Source of the DNA: Gemmatimonadaceae bacterium
Lineage (GTDB): Bacteria > Gemmatimonadota > Gemmatimonadetes > Gemmatimonadales > Gemmatimonadaceae
DNA length: 64,000 nucleotides
Assembly: GCA_020851455.1 (NCBI GenBank)
Contig: JADZCT010000020.1
Span: 124,001-188,000, forward strand
Reading direction: 5' to 3'
Positions within the stretch are counted from its first letter, which is position 1; each line of letters begins with the position of its first letter. The translations under genes and the position numbers were made by a program. The notes below the pieces were generated by a model. The model was not told the DNA's origin. It made no database searches and worked only from the letters and a program-made list of their open reading frames with translations. Shown one piece after another: positions 17,370 to 26,539 of this stretch.

Positions 17370-18848
17370 TCACCTCGCCAGATTCACGTTCGCGTACCCG
17401 GGCTCCTCCGTTACCTCGCGCACCACGCAATCGGCGAGCCAGTCGGGCAGCTTCACAACGTCGCGCGTGGACGCCAGCTCGACCTCGGCCAGCGCGAGCC
17501 GGCGGTCGAGGAACACGTCCACTTCCCACGTCCGCCCGGCGTCGGCCACCCTGTAGCGCCGCTTCCGCACGCGCCGCCCCTTGGTGAGGGGCCAGAGTGT
17601 ATCGAATACCGCCTCGCTGCACGCCTCTTCGATTTCCACCCTCGCGAGGCCCGAGCCGGTTTTCACCGTACGCGTGTACCTGATAGCCCCTGACTCCTTC
17701 GAGCGACGTATCCGTTCGACCAGCACCTTGCCCGGCAGATAACCCTGGTCAACCACAGCCGACGGCGCCGTCCTGACCTCCGCCGGTACGCGTCGTAGAA
17801 GGTACTTCCGCTCGATCTCGATGCCGGCCCCGCCCAGATCCCTCAACGACCGGATGATTCCATGGACTGTTCCAGCGAGTCGGGGAAGGCACGCTGCAAG
17901 CCAGCCGTCGTAGAAGGCCGTCCACGCGTCGTCACGACGCGTGCGCAGACGCTCAATCAGCAGTTGTACGCCACCGCCGCCCTCCCTCCGCGGGCCTTCC
18001 GGCGCGCCGCCCACCCGCATGTGCCGCCTCAGCGTGCGCTCGAAGACGTGCGCGTCGTGCAACGACCCCAGGTGATCCTGTGCCTGCTTCAGCAGGTCCA
18101 CCGCTTCTTCGGCGCCATCAACCGCGCCGGCCAGCGGCTCGATCAGGTAACGCAGACGCTTCGCCGCAATGCGCGCCTGATGCGCCGCATCGTCATCCTC
18201 CACCGCCTCGACTGCAACAAGGTGACTGCGCAGGTCGAGGAAAGCCTCGCCCATTCTCTCCGCAGCCGCCAGCGCCCAGCGGTCGCCGGGCTGCTGATCC
18301 CACACGGCCATCGGGTACCTGGAAAGATTCTTTCTGAGGCGCGCAGTCACCGCTGCGTACGAGGCGGACAGTGTAGCGCGAAAAGCCGCATCGGCGCGCC
18401 GCCGTTCGGCCGCCAGCATCCGTTCGAGACGCAGTACATCGCCGCGCATCCCGGGCCTGAGGGAACCGCGCTGCGCGGCCACCCACTGCAGGTGCGCTTC
18501 AAGGTCACGGCTCTCGTTCGTGGCGCGCGCCATCCCCCGGAGGTCCCGCGACGACCGCTTCCCCACGCTGTCGTTCAGGTCACCCTTGTACGCCCTGAGC
18601 CAGCTTCGCAGCCGCCTGAGCGCTACACGAAAGTCGTGCAGCGCCTCCACATCCGACCGGTCATCGAGGCGCACGCGCGCCGCGTCCATCCTGTCGAGCA
18701 GCGCGAGCGCAACCATGCGCGCTGCCCTGGGGGTGGGCTCGGCGAGCAAGTCCTTCGTTATCTGCGCGGCGGCCACGGTCGCGTCCCGGATGGCCACGCC
18801 GCCGTGAATCCCCGCCTTCGTCCGCTTGCCGCTGTGCACTCGTTTCAC
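17370..18848 (-). CDS. CHAD-CYTH fusion protein
   Basis: A 492-residue cytoplasmic protein. Residues about 45-335 form a CHAD domain, an all-helical fold with conserved basic histidine motifs (HDFRVALRRLRSW at 71, HQARIAAKRLRYL at 223). Residues about 342-490 form a CYTH domain with the tunnel signature EIERKYLL (E344, E346, K348). CHAD binds polyphosphate and CYTH proteins hydrolyse triphosphates or make adenylate cyclase, so a role in polyphosphate metabolism is likely. The usual fused order is CYTH first; here it is reversed. Start GTG 18848 follows GAAGAGG; ATGs at 18881-18887 are alternatives. Confidence 0.82.
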   Translation of the reverse strand: MKRVHSGKRTKAGIHGGVAIRDATVAAAQITKDLLAEPTPRAARMVALALLDRMDAARVRLDDRSDVEALHDFRVALRRLRSWLRAYKGDLNDSVGKRSSRDLRGMARATNESRDLEAHLQWVAAQRGSLRPGMRGDVLRLERMLAAERRRADAAFRATLSASYAAVTARLRKNLSRYPMAVWDQQPGDRWALAAAERMGEAFLDLRSHLVAVEAVEDDDAAHQARIAAKRLRYLIEPLAGAVDGAEEAVDLLKQAQDHLGSLHDAHVFERTLRRHMRVGGAPEGPRREGGGGVQLLIERLRTRRDDAWTAFYDGWLAACLPRLAGTVHGIIRSLRDLGGAGIEIERKYLLRRVPAEVRTAPSAVVDQGYLPGKVLVERIRRSKESGAIRYTRTVKTGSGLARVEIEEACSEAVFDTLWPLTKGRRVRKRRYRVADAGRTWEVDVFLDRRLALAEVELASTRDVVKLPDWLADCVVREVTEEPGYANVNLAR

Positions 18849-18955
18849 GCCGCCCTCTTCCCAAATCCACGGTGAGGCCATCATCATACGACCACGCCGG
18901 CCTCCGTGCCACGATGCACGCGGGAAAGCCGTCACGCGTCCACTGAGGAAGTACA

Positions 18956-21700
18956 ATGCCAGATAGCCGCCCTGCCCGCCCCCATCAGGCCAGCCGAACG
19001 CGCGGCCGAGCCGCCCCCACCATCATGACGGCTCTCGCCATCGTGCTGGGCGTCGCACTCGGCGCCGGAGCGCGCGGCCCCGCCGCCTTGAGCGCGCAGG
19101 CCCGTTCCACCGTCCCTGCGCCAGAATCGGTGTTTGGCTTTGCGGTTGGCGCCGATAGCCAGCTCTTCGACTACGAACAGTCCATGAGCTACTTCCGCAA
19201 GCTCGCCGCAGCATCCAACCGGGTGCGCATCGTCGAAGTCGGCAAGACTTCGTTCGGCCGCACGATGAGCATCGTTGTGATCTCGTCGCCACAGAACCTC
19301 GCGAAACTGGATCGCCTCAGACAGATCAACCAGCGCCTGGCGCATCCCGAAGGACTCACCGACAGCGAGGCGCGTGCGCTCGCGCGCGAGGGTCGCGCGT
19401 TCGTTGACATCAGCGGCGGCCTCCACGCGTCGGAGATCGCCGGATCGCAGCACACGCCCAAGCTTGCGTACGACATACTCTCGCGCGCTTCAGAGCCCGA
19501 GGTCGCACAGATCCTGGACAATGTCGTTTTCGTGCTCTGGCCTTCCATCAACCCCGATGGCCAGGATATCGTCGTCAACTGGTGCCGTGACCAGTATGCC
19601 GGCAGGAACTCCGGGCAGATGGAGCTCTACCAGAAGTACATCGGCCACGACAACAACCGCGACAGCTACATGATGAACGTGGTCGAGTCGCGCGTGATCC
19701 AGCGCACATGGCGCGACTGGGAGCCGAACATCATCTATGTGCACCACCAGACGTCGCCCGAGCCGACGCGCATCTGGATTCCGCCCTTCGCCGATCCGGT
19801 GGGCCAGCGTGCGCCCGCAATCCCGGCGCGCACGATCAACTCGATCGGCACTTACATCGCGCAGGAGCTTGATGCGCACGGGCAGCCCGGCGCGGCGCAC
19901 ATGCTCTCGACGTTCGATGCCTGGTATCCTGGCTACGTAGACTACATGCCGGTCTACCAGAACATCCCGTCGTGGTGGACCGAGACGCAGGGCGGGAACT
20001 GCGCGACGCCAAAGCCCGTCGGCCGCCCGGAGAACTTCCCGGCTGATTACAAGGATCTGCGCCCCCAGGCGCTGTACCTGAGCCCGTGGGCTGGCGGTCC
20101 GTGGCGCCTTGTTGATGCCGTTGACTATATGGTCACGGCATCGCGCGCCACGCTCAAGTTCGCGGCCAAGTTCCGCGAAGAGATTCTCTACAACCGCTAT
20201 CAGTCGGGCCGCAACGTCATCCAGAAGTACCGGACGAGCGCTCCGTACGCTTATATCGTGCCCCAGAATCAGCACGACGCAATGGCGCCGGTCGAGTTGC
20301 TGCGCCGTCTCGCCTTCATGGGGGTCCGCGTGGACCAGCTCGACCGTGACGCTGCGTACGCCGGCACGACATACCCACGGGGAACCTGGGTGGTGCCGCT
20401 CGACCAGGAGTTCGGCGAGCTGGCGCGCGAGATTCTGGAAGTCCAGCACTATCCGGAGATGGGCGACGACCTCCCATACGACGCTGCCGGCTGGACCCTC
20501 CCGTACCAGATGGGCGTGAACGTGGTCGAGGCGGAGCAGCCCCTGCCGGCGGAGTTCCGCACCGCGATGAAGGCGGTCAGGGGAACGCCGGAGCCGTGGG
20601 GCAAGTCGGCTGACTATCCGTTCACGACAAACGCGGTGGCGGCCGGCATCGTTACGTCGGCGCCGGGCACGGTTGCCGGCGCGGGGAACTACATCCTCGT
20701 GAATCCAGCCGAGAACAACGGGTTCCGCTTCGTCACGAAGGCGCTCGGCGCAGGCGCATCGCTGACGTACGCGCCGGACGCGCCCGGGGGCGCGCGGTGG
20801 GTGGTCACCGGCCTCGCGGCCGCAACTGCCTCCGAATGGGCGCGCGAGTTGTCCGTGCACCTGGAGCGCGCCGCGAGCGTGCCCGGCACCCAGAAGCCAA
20901 CCACGCGGGTCGGGCTCTATAAGGCATCACCCGGGAACATGGACGAGGGATGGACCGAGTGGCTGATGGATACCCACGGCGTCACGTACTCGCTCATCGA
21001 ACCGGCGGAGATGCAGTCCGGGAGCCTCGGCTCCAAGTATGACGTAATCGTCACTGGGTCACAGTCCTTCGGCGCAGGCGGGTTCGGCGGCCGCGGAGGC
21101 GGGTTCGGAGGCGCCGGAGGGCGCGGAGGACGCGGCGGCGGCGCGGTTGACAGCACCGCCATCCGTGCGGCGGAAGCGCGCACGCAGGCCGTGGACGCCT
21201 TCGTCAACGCTGGAGGCACCGTCGTAGCCTGGAATCAGGGCGCGACCGCAGCGGCGACGTCACTCAAGCTCCCCGTCAAGAACGCGGTCGCAGGCTTGCC
21301 GCGAACGGAGTTCTTCACCGGCAGCTCGCTCATGCGGATCGCCGTAGACTCGACGCACCCGGTAATGTCGGGCATGCCAGGCCTTTCCGACGTAATGGTG
21401 AGCAACAGCCCGGTCTTCGAGACAACCGATGGCTTCAGCGGAGCCGTAATTGCCAAGTTCACCGACGCGCCGCTCCGCTCCGGCTACCTCGACGGCGCGA
21501 AGTACATCCAGAACCAGGCCGCCGCGCTCGACGTGAAACACGGCAACGGGCACGTGGTCCTGTTCGGATTCTCGCCGCAGTGGCGCGGGCAGCCCACCGG
21601 CTCGTTTCGGATGGTGTTCAACTCGCTCTTCTTTGGCGGCGAGGTGAGCGCCGCGGCGAAGGCCACGCCAGGATTCTTCGTTCCGAAGCCGGTTCCATAA
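18956..21700 (+). CDS. Exported M14-type zinc carboxypeptidase
   Basis: A large secreted metallopeptidase of 914 residues. A signal peptide lies at about 24-48. The M14 zinc motif HxxE is seen in GGLHASEIAG (H157, E160), followed by the NPDG turn, NNRD and YVHHQTSPEP (H263/H264, likely third ligand). A middle Rossmann-like part contains a Gly/Arg-rich run (FGGRGGGFGG..., encoded at about 21071-21144), and the end resembles a glutamine-amidotransferase-like fold (HVVLFGFSPQWRG). Start ATG 18956 has a strong GAGGAAG; ATG 19025 would also give a signal peptide. A perfect hairpin terminator follows. Confidence 0.85.
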   Translation: MPDSRPARPHQASRTRGRAAPTIMTALAIVLGVALGAGARGPAALSAQARSTVPAPESVFGFAVGADSQLFDYEQSMSYFRKLAAASNRVRIVEVGKTSFGRTMSIVVISSPQNLAKLDRLRQINQRLAHPEGLTDSEARALAREGRAFVDISGGLHASEIAGSQHTPKLAYDILSRASEPEVAQILDNVVFVLWPSINPDGQDIVVNWCRDQYAGRNSGQMELYQKYIGHDNNRDSYMMNVVESRVIQRTWRDWEPNIIYVHHQTSPEPTRIWIPPFADPVGQRAPAIPARTINSIGTYIAQELDAHGQPGAAHMLSTFDAWYPGYVDYMPVYQNIPSWWTETQGGNCATPKPVGRPENFPADYKDLRPQALYLSPWAGGPWRLVDAVDYMVTASRATLKFAAKFREEILYNRYQSGRNVIQKYRTSAPYAYIVPQNQHDAMAPVELLRRLAFMGVRVDQLDRDAAYAGTTYPRGTWVVPLDQEFGELAREILEVQHYPEMGDDLPYDAAGWTLPYQMGVNVVEAEQPLPAEFRTAMKAVRGTPEPWGKSADYPFTTNAVAAGIVTSAPGTVAGAGNYILVNPAENNGFRFVTKALGAGASLTYAPDAPGGARWVVTGLAAATASEWARELSVHLERAASVPGTQKPTTRVGLYKASPGNMDEGWTEWLMDTHGVTYSLIEPAEMQSGSLGSKYDVIVTGSQSFGAGGFGGRGGGFGGAGGRGGRGGGAVDSTAIRAAEARTQAVDAFVNAGGTVVAWNQGATAAATSLKLPVKNAVAGLPRTEFFTGSSLMRIAVDSTHPVMSGMPGLSDVMVSNSPVFETTDGFSGAVIAKFTDAPLRSGYLDGAKYIQNQAAALDVKHGNGHVVLFGFSPQWRGQPTGSFRMVFNSLFFGGEVSAAAKATPGFFVPKPVP

Positions 21701-21723
21701 GCACGAAAGCGAAGGCAGGAATC

Positions 21724-21759
21724 AAGAGAGGCCGCTGGGTTCCTCCAGCGGCCTCTCTT
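21724..21759. terminator. Strong hairpin terminator between convergent genes
   Basis: A 15-bp perfect stem: AAGAGAGGCCGCTGG (21724-21738) pairs with 21745-21759 around a 6-nt loop. It lies between the convergent ends of the M14 peptidase and Tyr-rich protein genes and can stop both transcripts. There is no long T run on either side. Confidence 0.8.
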
Positions 21760-21784
21760 GCCTGCGCCCAGCGCGCGAGTACGG

Positions 21785-23062
21785 CTAACGCGGCGGCGGC
21801 GGCTTCCGGACAGCAGTACGAGGAGCGCTGCCCGACCCGCTGGAACTGCCGCTCACGCTGCTTCCAGAACTCCCCGGGGAACTGGATCCGCCGCTCTGCT
21901 TTGAACTCGATCCGCCTGCACTGGACGATCCACCCGACGAACCCGTTCCGCTGGTGTAGCCGCGGCCCTTCACCACCCGGCCGTGTGCATCCTGCCCCAC
22001 GGTGCCACCCGGCGGATTGTTCACCACGACAATCGGCCTGCCCGGGTAGTAGTAACCGTAGTACGGCGAGTACACACCATAGCCGAAATACGGCGAGTAC
22101 GCGCCGTACCCGTAGTATGAACCCAAGCCATATCGGTAACCCGTGTAGAACGGATCATAGTAATACGACCACGGTCCAAAGTACGGATCGTACCAGTACA
22201 CCGGCGCGGACCCGTAGGAATACATGTCCGCCGAGCGGCGCTGCGTCGCAGATGGACGGTCCACGACATCCTGCCCCTCGGAACCGGCAAGCGCGAAGTT
22301 CTGCGGATAGGCAATCGCCACCAGCACGTCAATCACCGACGGCGGAACACCTTCATCCGCAAGCGTTGCCAGTTGCCTGCCGCTCAGGTTGAGCTGGACG
22401 CCATGCGTCCGCTCCACGAGCCACGCGCCGGCCACGCTGCTGTCGGTGGACGCGGAGACATCGGCGATATCACGCAGCGTGAGCGGTGCCGACGCCGCAA
22501 GGGTTGCCATGTTCGCCTGTGGCCCGCGGAGCCTGAACACTGGCAGCAACTCCGCCGGCAGCCCGGTCGAATCAGCCAGGGGCTGATACCTCGTTACGGC
22601 GACTCCCTGCGCCTCGCCTGATGAAATGCTGCGAACGTCCAGCCACTCATGACGCTGATCAAATGACATCACGCCCGAGGCGCGCCGCTCGATGCCGCCG
22701 GTGCAAAGCAGCTTCCCCGACACGTACACCCGCGTACCGGAAACAGACCAGCGCGCGGTCTCCATGCCCGAGCAACCGTCCCGGGCCACCTCATGCGGCT
22801 GTCCATCGGCGTCCATGTGGACGCGCCCCGCAACCGATGAGCCGGAGACCGAGATGATATCAACCGCTGATGTGCCCTGCGCGGGCGCGACACACACAGC
22901 AGCGGAGCGCGCGGTTGCGGTACCGGGCGCGGCGGCGACCGGCGTCCAACATCCCACCCACGCCTGCCATCGTGCGTCCACGTCCTGGCCGTGCGCAGCG
23001 ACGAAAGGAATCGCCAGCAGCGTGACCGCGGCAACCAACCGGACGCCTGATCTGGTGCACAT
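21785..23062 (-). CDS. Exported Tyr-rich and Gly/Ser-rich protein
   Basis: A 425-residue exported protein of unknown function. A signal peptide (residues 1-25) leads into a globular part with several cysteines to about 270. Then comes an extraordinary tyrosine-rich segment of about 60 residues (YWYDPYFGPWSYYYDPFY...), and finally a tail of Gly and Ser with little else. The composition suggests surface adhesion or an amyloid-like or glue-like role; that is inference. Its AGGAGG Shine-Dalgarno (23068-23073) overlaps the TAG stop of the barrel gene upstream, so the two are translationally coupled. Confidence 0.72.
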   Translation of the reverse strand: MCTRSGVRLVAAVTLLAIPFVAAHGQDVDARWQAWVGCWTPVAAAPGTATARSAAVCVAPAQGTSAVDIISVSGSSVAGRVHMDADGQPHEVARDGCSGMETARWSVSGTRVYVSGKLLCTGGIERRASGVMSFDQRHEWLDVRSISSGEAQGVAVTRYQPLADSTGLPAELLPVFRLRGPQANMATLAASAPLTLRDIADVSASTDSSVAGAWLVERTHGVQLNLSGRQLATLADEGVPPSVIDVLVAIAYPQNFALAGSEGQDVVDRPSATQRRSADMYSYGSAPVYWYDPYFGPWSYYYDPFYTGYRYGLGSYYGYGAYSPYFGYGVYSPYYGYYYPGRPIVVVNNPPGGTVGQDAHGRVVKGRGYTSGTGSSGGSSSAGGSSSKQSGGSSSPGSSGSSVSGSSSGSGSAPRTAVRKPPPPR

Positions 23063-23071
23063 CGTATCCTC

Positions 23072-23842
23072 CTAGAACCGAATCGTCAGACCGGCACTCA
23101 CCCCCGGCCCCGAGAGGTCGAGCGGCGCAAAGCCGGCGAAATCCGTGCCAAGGCCTGCCCTTCCAAAGAGATACTTCGCCTGGGTCGTAACCGATAGCCG
23201 CGGGCTCAGCGACCAGTCAACGCCGCCGCTCACGAGCCCCGTGGTAGACCACTGCGACGACGCGAAGGTATCGCCGAACACAGAGTTTCCCTTCCCGAAG
23301 TCAATGAAATCGCCGTCTTGACGCAAGTGGTAGAGCGTCCGACCCACGCCGGCGCCTATCCATGGCGCAACGCTGGCAGGGACCCACGCGAACCTGCCGA
23401 GCGAACGTCCCTTGGGCATGAGGTAATACCGACCGCTCGCCGCGAGCGTAAACCGCGAAAAGGATGTCACCTGCTCAATCGGGTTGCCGCTGTTGTCCTG
23501 CCACTGGCGATACTCCGACTTTCTGGACATCCCGTCATTATCCACGCTAACGATCAGGTCAACCCGCGGCGTCAGCGACACCGCCAGGTCCCCGCCAACC
23601 GCGAACGACCCGAAATCGCTCTGCTGCAGCGTGAGTTCCTTCGTCACGAACGAGAACAGATCGCTGCTGGCGTTCGCACCGTCATAGCCGAGGCGCAGGG
23701 TAAGGGCGGCGTTCGGCGCGCCAAAGAGGTAGCCATTGCCCGACGAAGCCGGCTCCGCGCGACGCCCCTGCGCGAACGCCGCTGCCGCAAGCGTCGCACT
23801 TGCCACCGCCGCCTCCAGCATGCCCCGCGTTACACTCCTCAT
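23072..23842 (-). CDS. Outer-membrane beta-barrel protein
   Basis: A 256-residue exported protein. A signal peptide (residues 1-24) is followed by alternating hydrophobic/polar strands (FAVGGDLAVSLTPRVDLIVSV, FTLAASGRYYLMP, WIGAGVGRTLYHL, VSGGVDWSLSPRLSVTTQAKYLF) and a C-terminal phenylalanine in SAGLTIRF, the signature recognised by the Bam machinery. It is the size of OmpW/OmpA-like small barrels. Start ATG 23842 has GAGGAGG; upstream in-frame ATGs have no such signal. It forms a two-gene operon with the Tyr-rich protein and may anchor or export it. Confidence 0.78.
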   Translation of the reverse strand: MRSVTRGMLEAAVASATLAAAAFAQGRRAEPASSGNGYLFGAPNAALTLRLGYDGANASSDLFSFVTKELTLQQSDFGSFAVGGDLAVSLTPRVDLIVSVDNDGMSRKSEYRQWQDNSGNPIEQVTSFSRFTLAASGRYYLMPKGRSLGRFAWVPASVAPWIGAGVGRTLYHLRQDGDFIDFGKGNSVFGDTFASSQWSTTGLVSGGVDWSLSPRLSVTTQAKYLFGRAGLGTDFAGFAPLDLSGPGVSAGLTIRF

Positions 23843-24002
23843 GACCGCCTCCTCGTGCTTCTCGGACGATCCCGACCCGCGGGCGATGCTGTCCGCGCGC
23901 TCCATCGCCACCCGTGAGCGACCCAGAGCAGCGCCCCGGATAGTCCCTCATCAGGATACACCGCTACGGCCCAGAAGTGCGACCGGGTGTCAGGGTTTCC
24001 CC

Positions 24003-25676
24003 TTATCGCACCAGCTTCTTGTACTTGATGCGGTGCGGTTGGTCAGCGTCCGGGCCCTTCCTGCGCTTCAGGTCATCGATATACGCCGCGAAGTTGCCCT
24101 CGTACCACACGACCTCCGAATCGCCCTCGAAGGCGAGAATGTGCGTAGCCACCCTGTCGAGGAACCAGCGGTCGTGCGAGATGATCACCGCGCACCCACT
24201 GAAATCAAGTACGGCCTCCTCGAGCGCGCGTAGCGTGTCCACATCCAGGTCGTTCGTGGGCTCGTCGAGCATGAGCAGATTGCCGCCCTGCATCAGCGTC
24301 TTGGCGAGGTGCACCCGGTTCCGCTCGCCGCCCGAGAGGTTCGCCACCAGCTTCTGCTGGTCCGCGCCCTTGAAGCCGAACGCGGAACAGTAAGCGCGTG
24401 AGTTGGTCTCCTTCTTGCCGACCGGGATCTGCTCGCGGCCGCCCGAGATTTCCTCCCACACGGTCCGCTTGCCCTCGAGCGTGCGCTCCTGGTCCTGGTA
24501 GGAGATCACCACAGTATCGCCCAGCCGGAGCGATCCGGCATCGGGCTTCTCCTTGCCGTTGATCATCTTGAACAGTGTCGTCTTGCCGGCGCCGTTGGGT
24601 CCGATGATCCCAACGATGCCCGCGCGCGGCAGCGAGAACGACAGGTTCTCGAAGAGCAGTTTGTCGCCAAACGCCTTCTTCAGCCTGTCGGCGATCACGA
24701 CGTCGTTGCCTAGCCGCGGGGCGGGTGGAATGACGATCTCGTTCTGGATGACCTTGTCCTGCTGCGCTTCGCTCGCCAGCTGTTCGTACTGCTGCAGGCG
24801 GGCCTTGCTCTTTGCCTGACGCGCCCGCGGCGCCATGCGCACCCACTCAAGCTCGCGGTCGAGCGTCTTCTGCCGCGCGCTGGCCGCCTTTTCTTCCTGT
24901 GAGAGCCGCTGGCGCTTCTGCTCGAGCCAGCCTGAGTAGTTGCCTTCGTACGGCACTCCACGCCCCCGGTCGAGCTCGAGGATCCACTTCGCCACGTTGT
25001 CGAGGAAGTAACGGTCGTGCGTCACCGCGACGACGGTTCCGGGAAACCGTTCCAGGTGATGCTCGAGCCAGGCGACCGACTCCGCGTCAAGGTGATTCGT
25101 CGGCTCGTCGAGGAGGAGCATGTCCGGCTCCTCGAGCAGGACGCGGCAGAGCGCCACGCGCCGCTTCTCGCCGCCGGACAGTGTCTGCACGCTGGCGTCG
25201 GCTGGCGGCAGCCGCAGCGCGTCCATCGCTACCTCGATCCTGTTGTCTACGTTCCAGAGGTCGTGCTGGTCTATGTACTCCTGCAGCCGTCCCTGCTCCT
25301 CGAGCAAGGCGTTCATCCTGGCGTCGTCCATCGGCTCGGCGAATGCCGCGGCGATCGCGTTGAACCGGTCGAGCGTCGCTCGCTGCTCCTTGAGCGCCAG
25401 TTCGACGTTGCCCCTTACGTCGAGCGACTCGTCGAGCTGCGGCTCCTGCGGGAGATAGCCGACCTTCGTTCCCCTGTGGGCCCACGCTTCGCCCTGGAAA
25501 TCCTGGTCCACACCGGCCATGATCCGCAGCAGTGAGCTCTTGCCCGAGCCGTTGGGCCCGAGCACGCCAATCTTCGCGCCGGGATAGAACGAGAGCCAGA
25601 TGTCATCGAGAATGATGCGCGAAGGCGGAATCACCTTCCGCAGTCCCTTCATCACGTAAATGAATTGCGGAGCCAT
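24003..25676 (-). CDS. ettA: Energy-dependent translational throttle protein EttA (ABC-F ATPase)
   Basis: Soluble ABC-F ATPase of 557 residues that binds the ribosomal E site and gates the first translation steps by ATP/ADP ratio. Both ABC domains are complete: Walker A GPNGSGKSS and GPNGAGKTT, signatures LSGGEKRR and LSGGERNR, Walker B LLLDEPTNHLDAE and LMLDEPTNDLDV. The arm region (about 105-140) and the PtIM-like linker (LDRELEWVRMAPRARQAKSK) are those of EttA. Length matches E. coli EttA. ATG 25676 starts the conserved MAPQFIY-MKGLRK; the longer frame upstream has no similarity. Confidence 0.95.
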   Translation of the reverse strand: MAPQFIYVMKGLRKVIPPSRIILDDIWLSFYPGAKIGVLGPNGSGKSSLLRIMAGVDQDFQGEAWAHRGTKVGYLPQEPQLDESLDVRGNVELALKEQRATLDRFNAIAAAFAEPMDDARMNALLEEQGRLQEYIDQHDLWNVDNRIEVAMDALRLPPADASVQTLSGGEKRRVALCRVLLEEPDMLLLDEPTNHLDAESVAWLEHHLERFPGTVVAVTHDRYFLDNVAKWILELDRGRGVPYEGNYSGWLEQKRQRLSQEEKAASARQKTLDRELEWVRMAPRARQAKSKARLQQYEQLASEAQQDKVIQNEIVIPPAPRLGNDVVIADRLKKAFGDKLLFENLSFSLPRAGIVGIIGPNGAGKTTLFKMINGKEKPDAGSLRLGDTVVISYQDQERTLEGKRTVWEEISGGREQIPVGKKETNSRAYCSAFGFKGADQQKLVANLSGGERNRVHLAKTLMQGGNLLMLDEPTNDLDVDTLRALEEAVLDFSGCAVIISHDRWFLDRVATHILAFEGDSEVVWYEGNFAAYIDDLKRRKGPDADQPHRIKYKKLVR

Positions 25677-25813
25677 GCCGGGTATGGTGTGTGAAGCGCC
25701 AGGAACGGGCGGGGCACGTGGTTCGGGTGCAGCCTTGTAAGCTAGCTCGCGCACGGCCGTGCGGCCGAGGCCGCAGTTCGCCACCGAGCACGCCAGAGCG
25801 GCATTTTCCCGGG

Positions 25814-25819
25814 TACCTT
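25814..25819 (+). promoter_or_regulatory. -10-like box TACCTT, 6 nt before ATG
   Basis: TACCTT-GCATCC-ATG fixes the CcdA-like start at 25826. No Shine-Dalgarno lies between box and start. Confidence 0.58.
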
Positions 25820-25825
25820 GCATCC

Positions 25826-26539
25826 ATGGACTTCTCGCGGCTTGCCGACCAGTTAAGCACGAGCCCCGGAGCAGCCCTGCCGCTCCTGTTCCTCGGCGGC
25901 GTGCTGACGAGCCTGAATCCGTGCATCTACCCGATGATCCCGATCACGGCGGCGATCGTCGGAGGCAGCACGGCGGGCGCCCCGGTGGCGCGAGGCAGGG
26001 TTTTCGTGCTGTCGCTCGCCTATGCGGTCGGCCTCGCGTTGGTCTACTCGGTGCTCGGGCTCGTCGCCGGGCTCAGCGGCACGATCTTCGGCGCGGTGAG
26101 CAGCAACCCGTGGATCTACTTTACCATGGCGCAGGTACTCCTGGTCGCGGGGCTCGCCATGTTGGGGGTGATCCCGGTCAGGGTCCCCGGCTGGCTGGCA
26201 GCACGGGCAGCCACGGCTGGCAAGGGTGGGCGGCTGGCGGGTGCATTCGCCATGGGAGCCATGTCGGGGCTCGTTGCAGCACCGTGCGGCGCTCCGGTGT
26301 TCGCGGCGGTTCTCACCTGGGTCACAACCACCCGGTCGGCGGTTCTCGGGTTTGCCTATCTCTTCTCGTTTTCGCTTGGCATGTGCACGCTCCTGATTCT
26401 GGTCGGCCTGTCCGGCGGGCTCACAGCGAGCCTCCCTCGCGCAGGGGCATGGATGCTGTGGGTGAAGCGCTTCTTCGCCGCCCTGATGTTCGTTGCGGCC
26501 GAATACTACCTCATACAGGCAGGAAAGCTGTGGCTTTGA
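25826..26539 (+). CDS. CcdA/DsbD-type thiol-disulfide membrane transporter
   Basis: A 237-residue inner-membrane protein with about six helices. It carries electrons from cytoplasmic thioredoxin across the membrane to periplasmic thiol proteins. The two redox cysteines sit in the family contexts NPCIYP (C33, first helix) and APCGAP (C154). It is followed, with a 10-bp overlap, by the TlpA-like thioredoxin gene, its natural electron acceptor. ATG 25826 is 6 nt after TACCTT; the longer frame to 25691 is antisense to EttA 5' sequence. It serves cytochrome c maturation or general periplasmic reduction. Confidence 0.9.
   Translation: MDFSRLADQLSTSPGAALPLLFLGGVLTSLNPCIYPMIPITAAIVGGSTAGAPVARGRVFVLSLAYAVGLALVYSVLGLVAGLSGTIFGAVSSNPWIYFTMAQVLLVAGLAMLGVIPVRVPGWLAARAATAGKGGRLAGAFAMGAMSGLVAAPCGAPVFAAVLTWVTTTRSAVLGFAYLFSFSLGMCTLLILVGLSGGLTASLPRAGAWMLWVKRFFAALMFVAAEYYLIQAGKLWL

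Noticed and set aside
19490-20860. Long minus-strand frame (456 codons)
   Set aside because: Antisense to the M14 peptidase, which has clear zinc motifs and a Shine-Dalgarno; the shadow has neither.
25759-26529. Upstream extension of the TlpA frame
   Set aside because: Runs out of frame through the CcdA-like gene; the GTG at 26530 with AGGAAAG gives a normal signal sequence.
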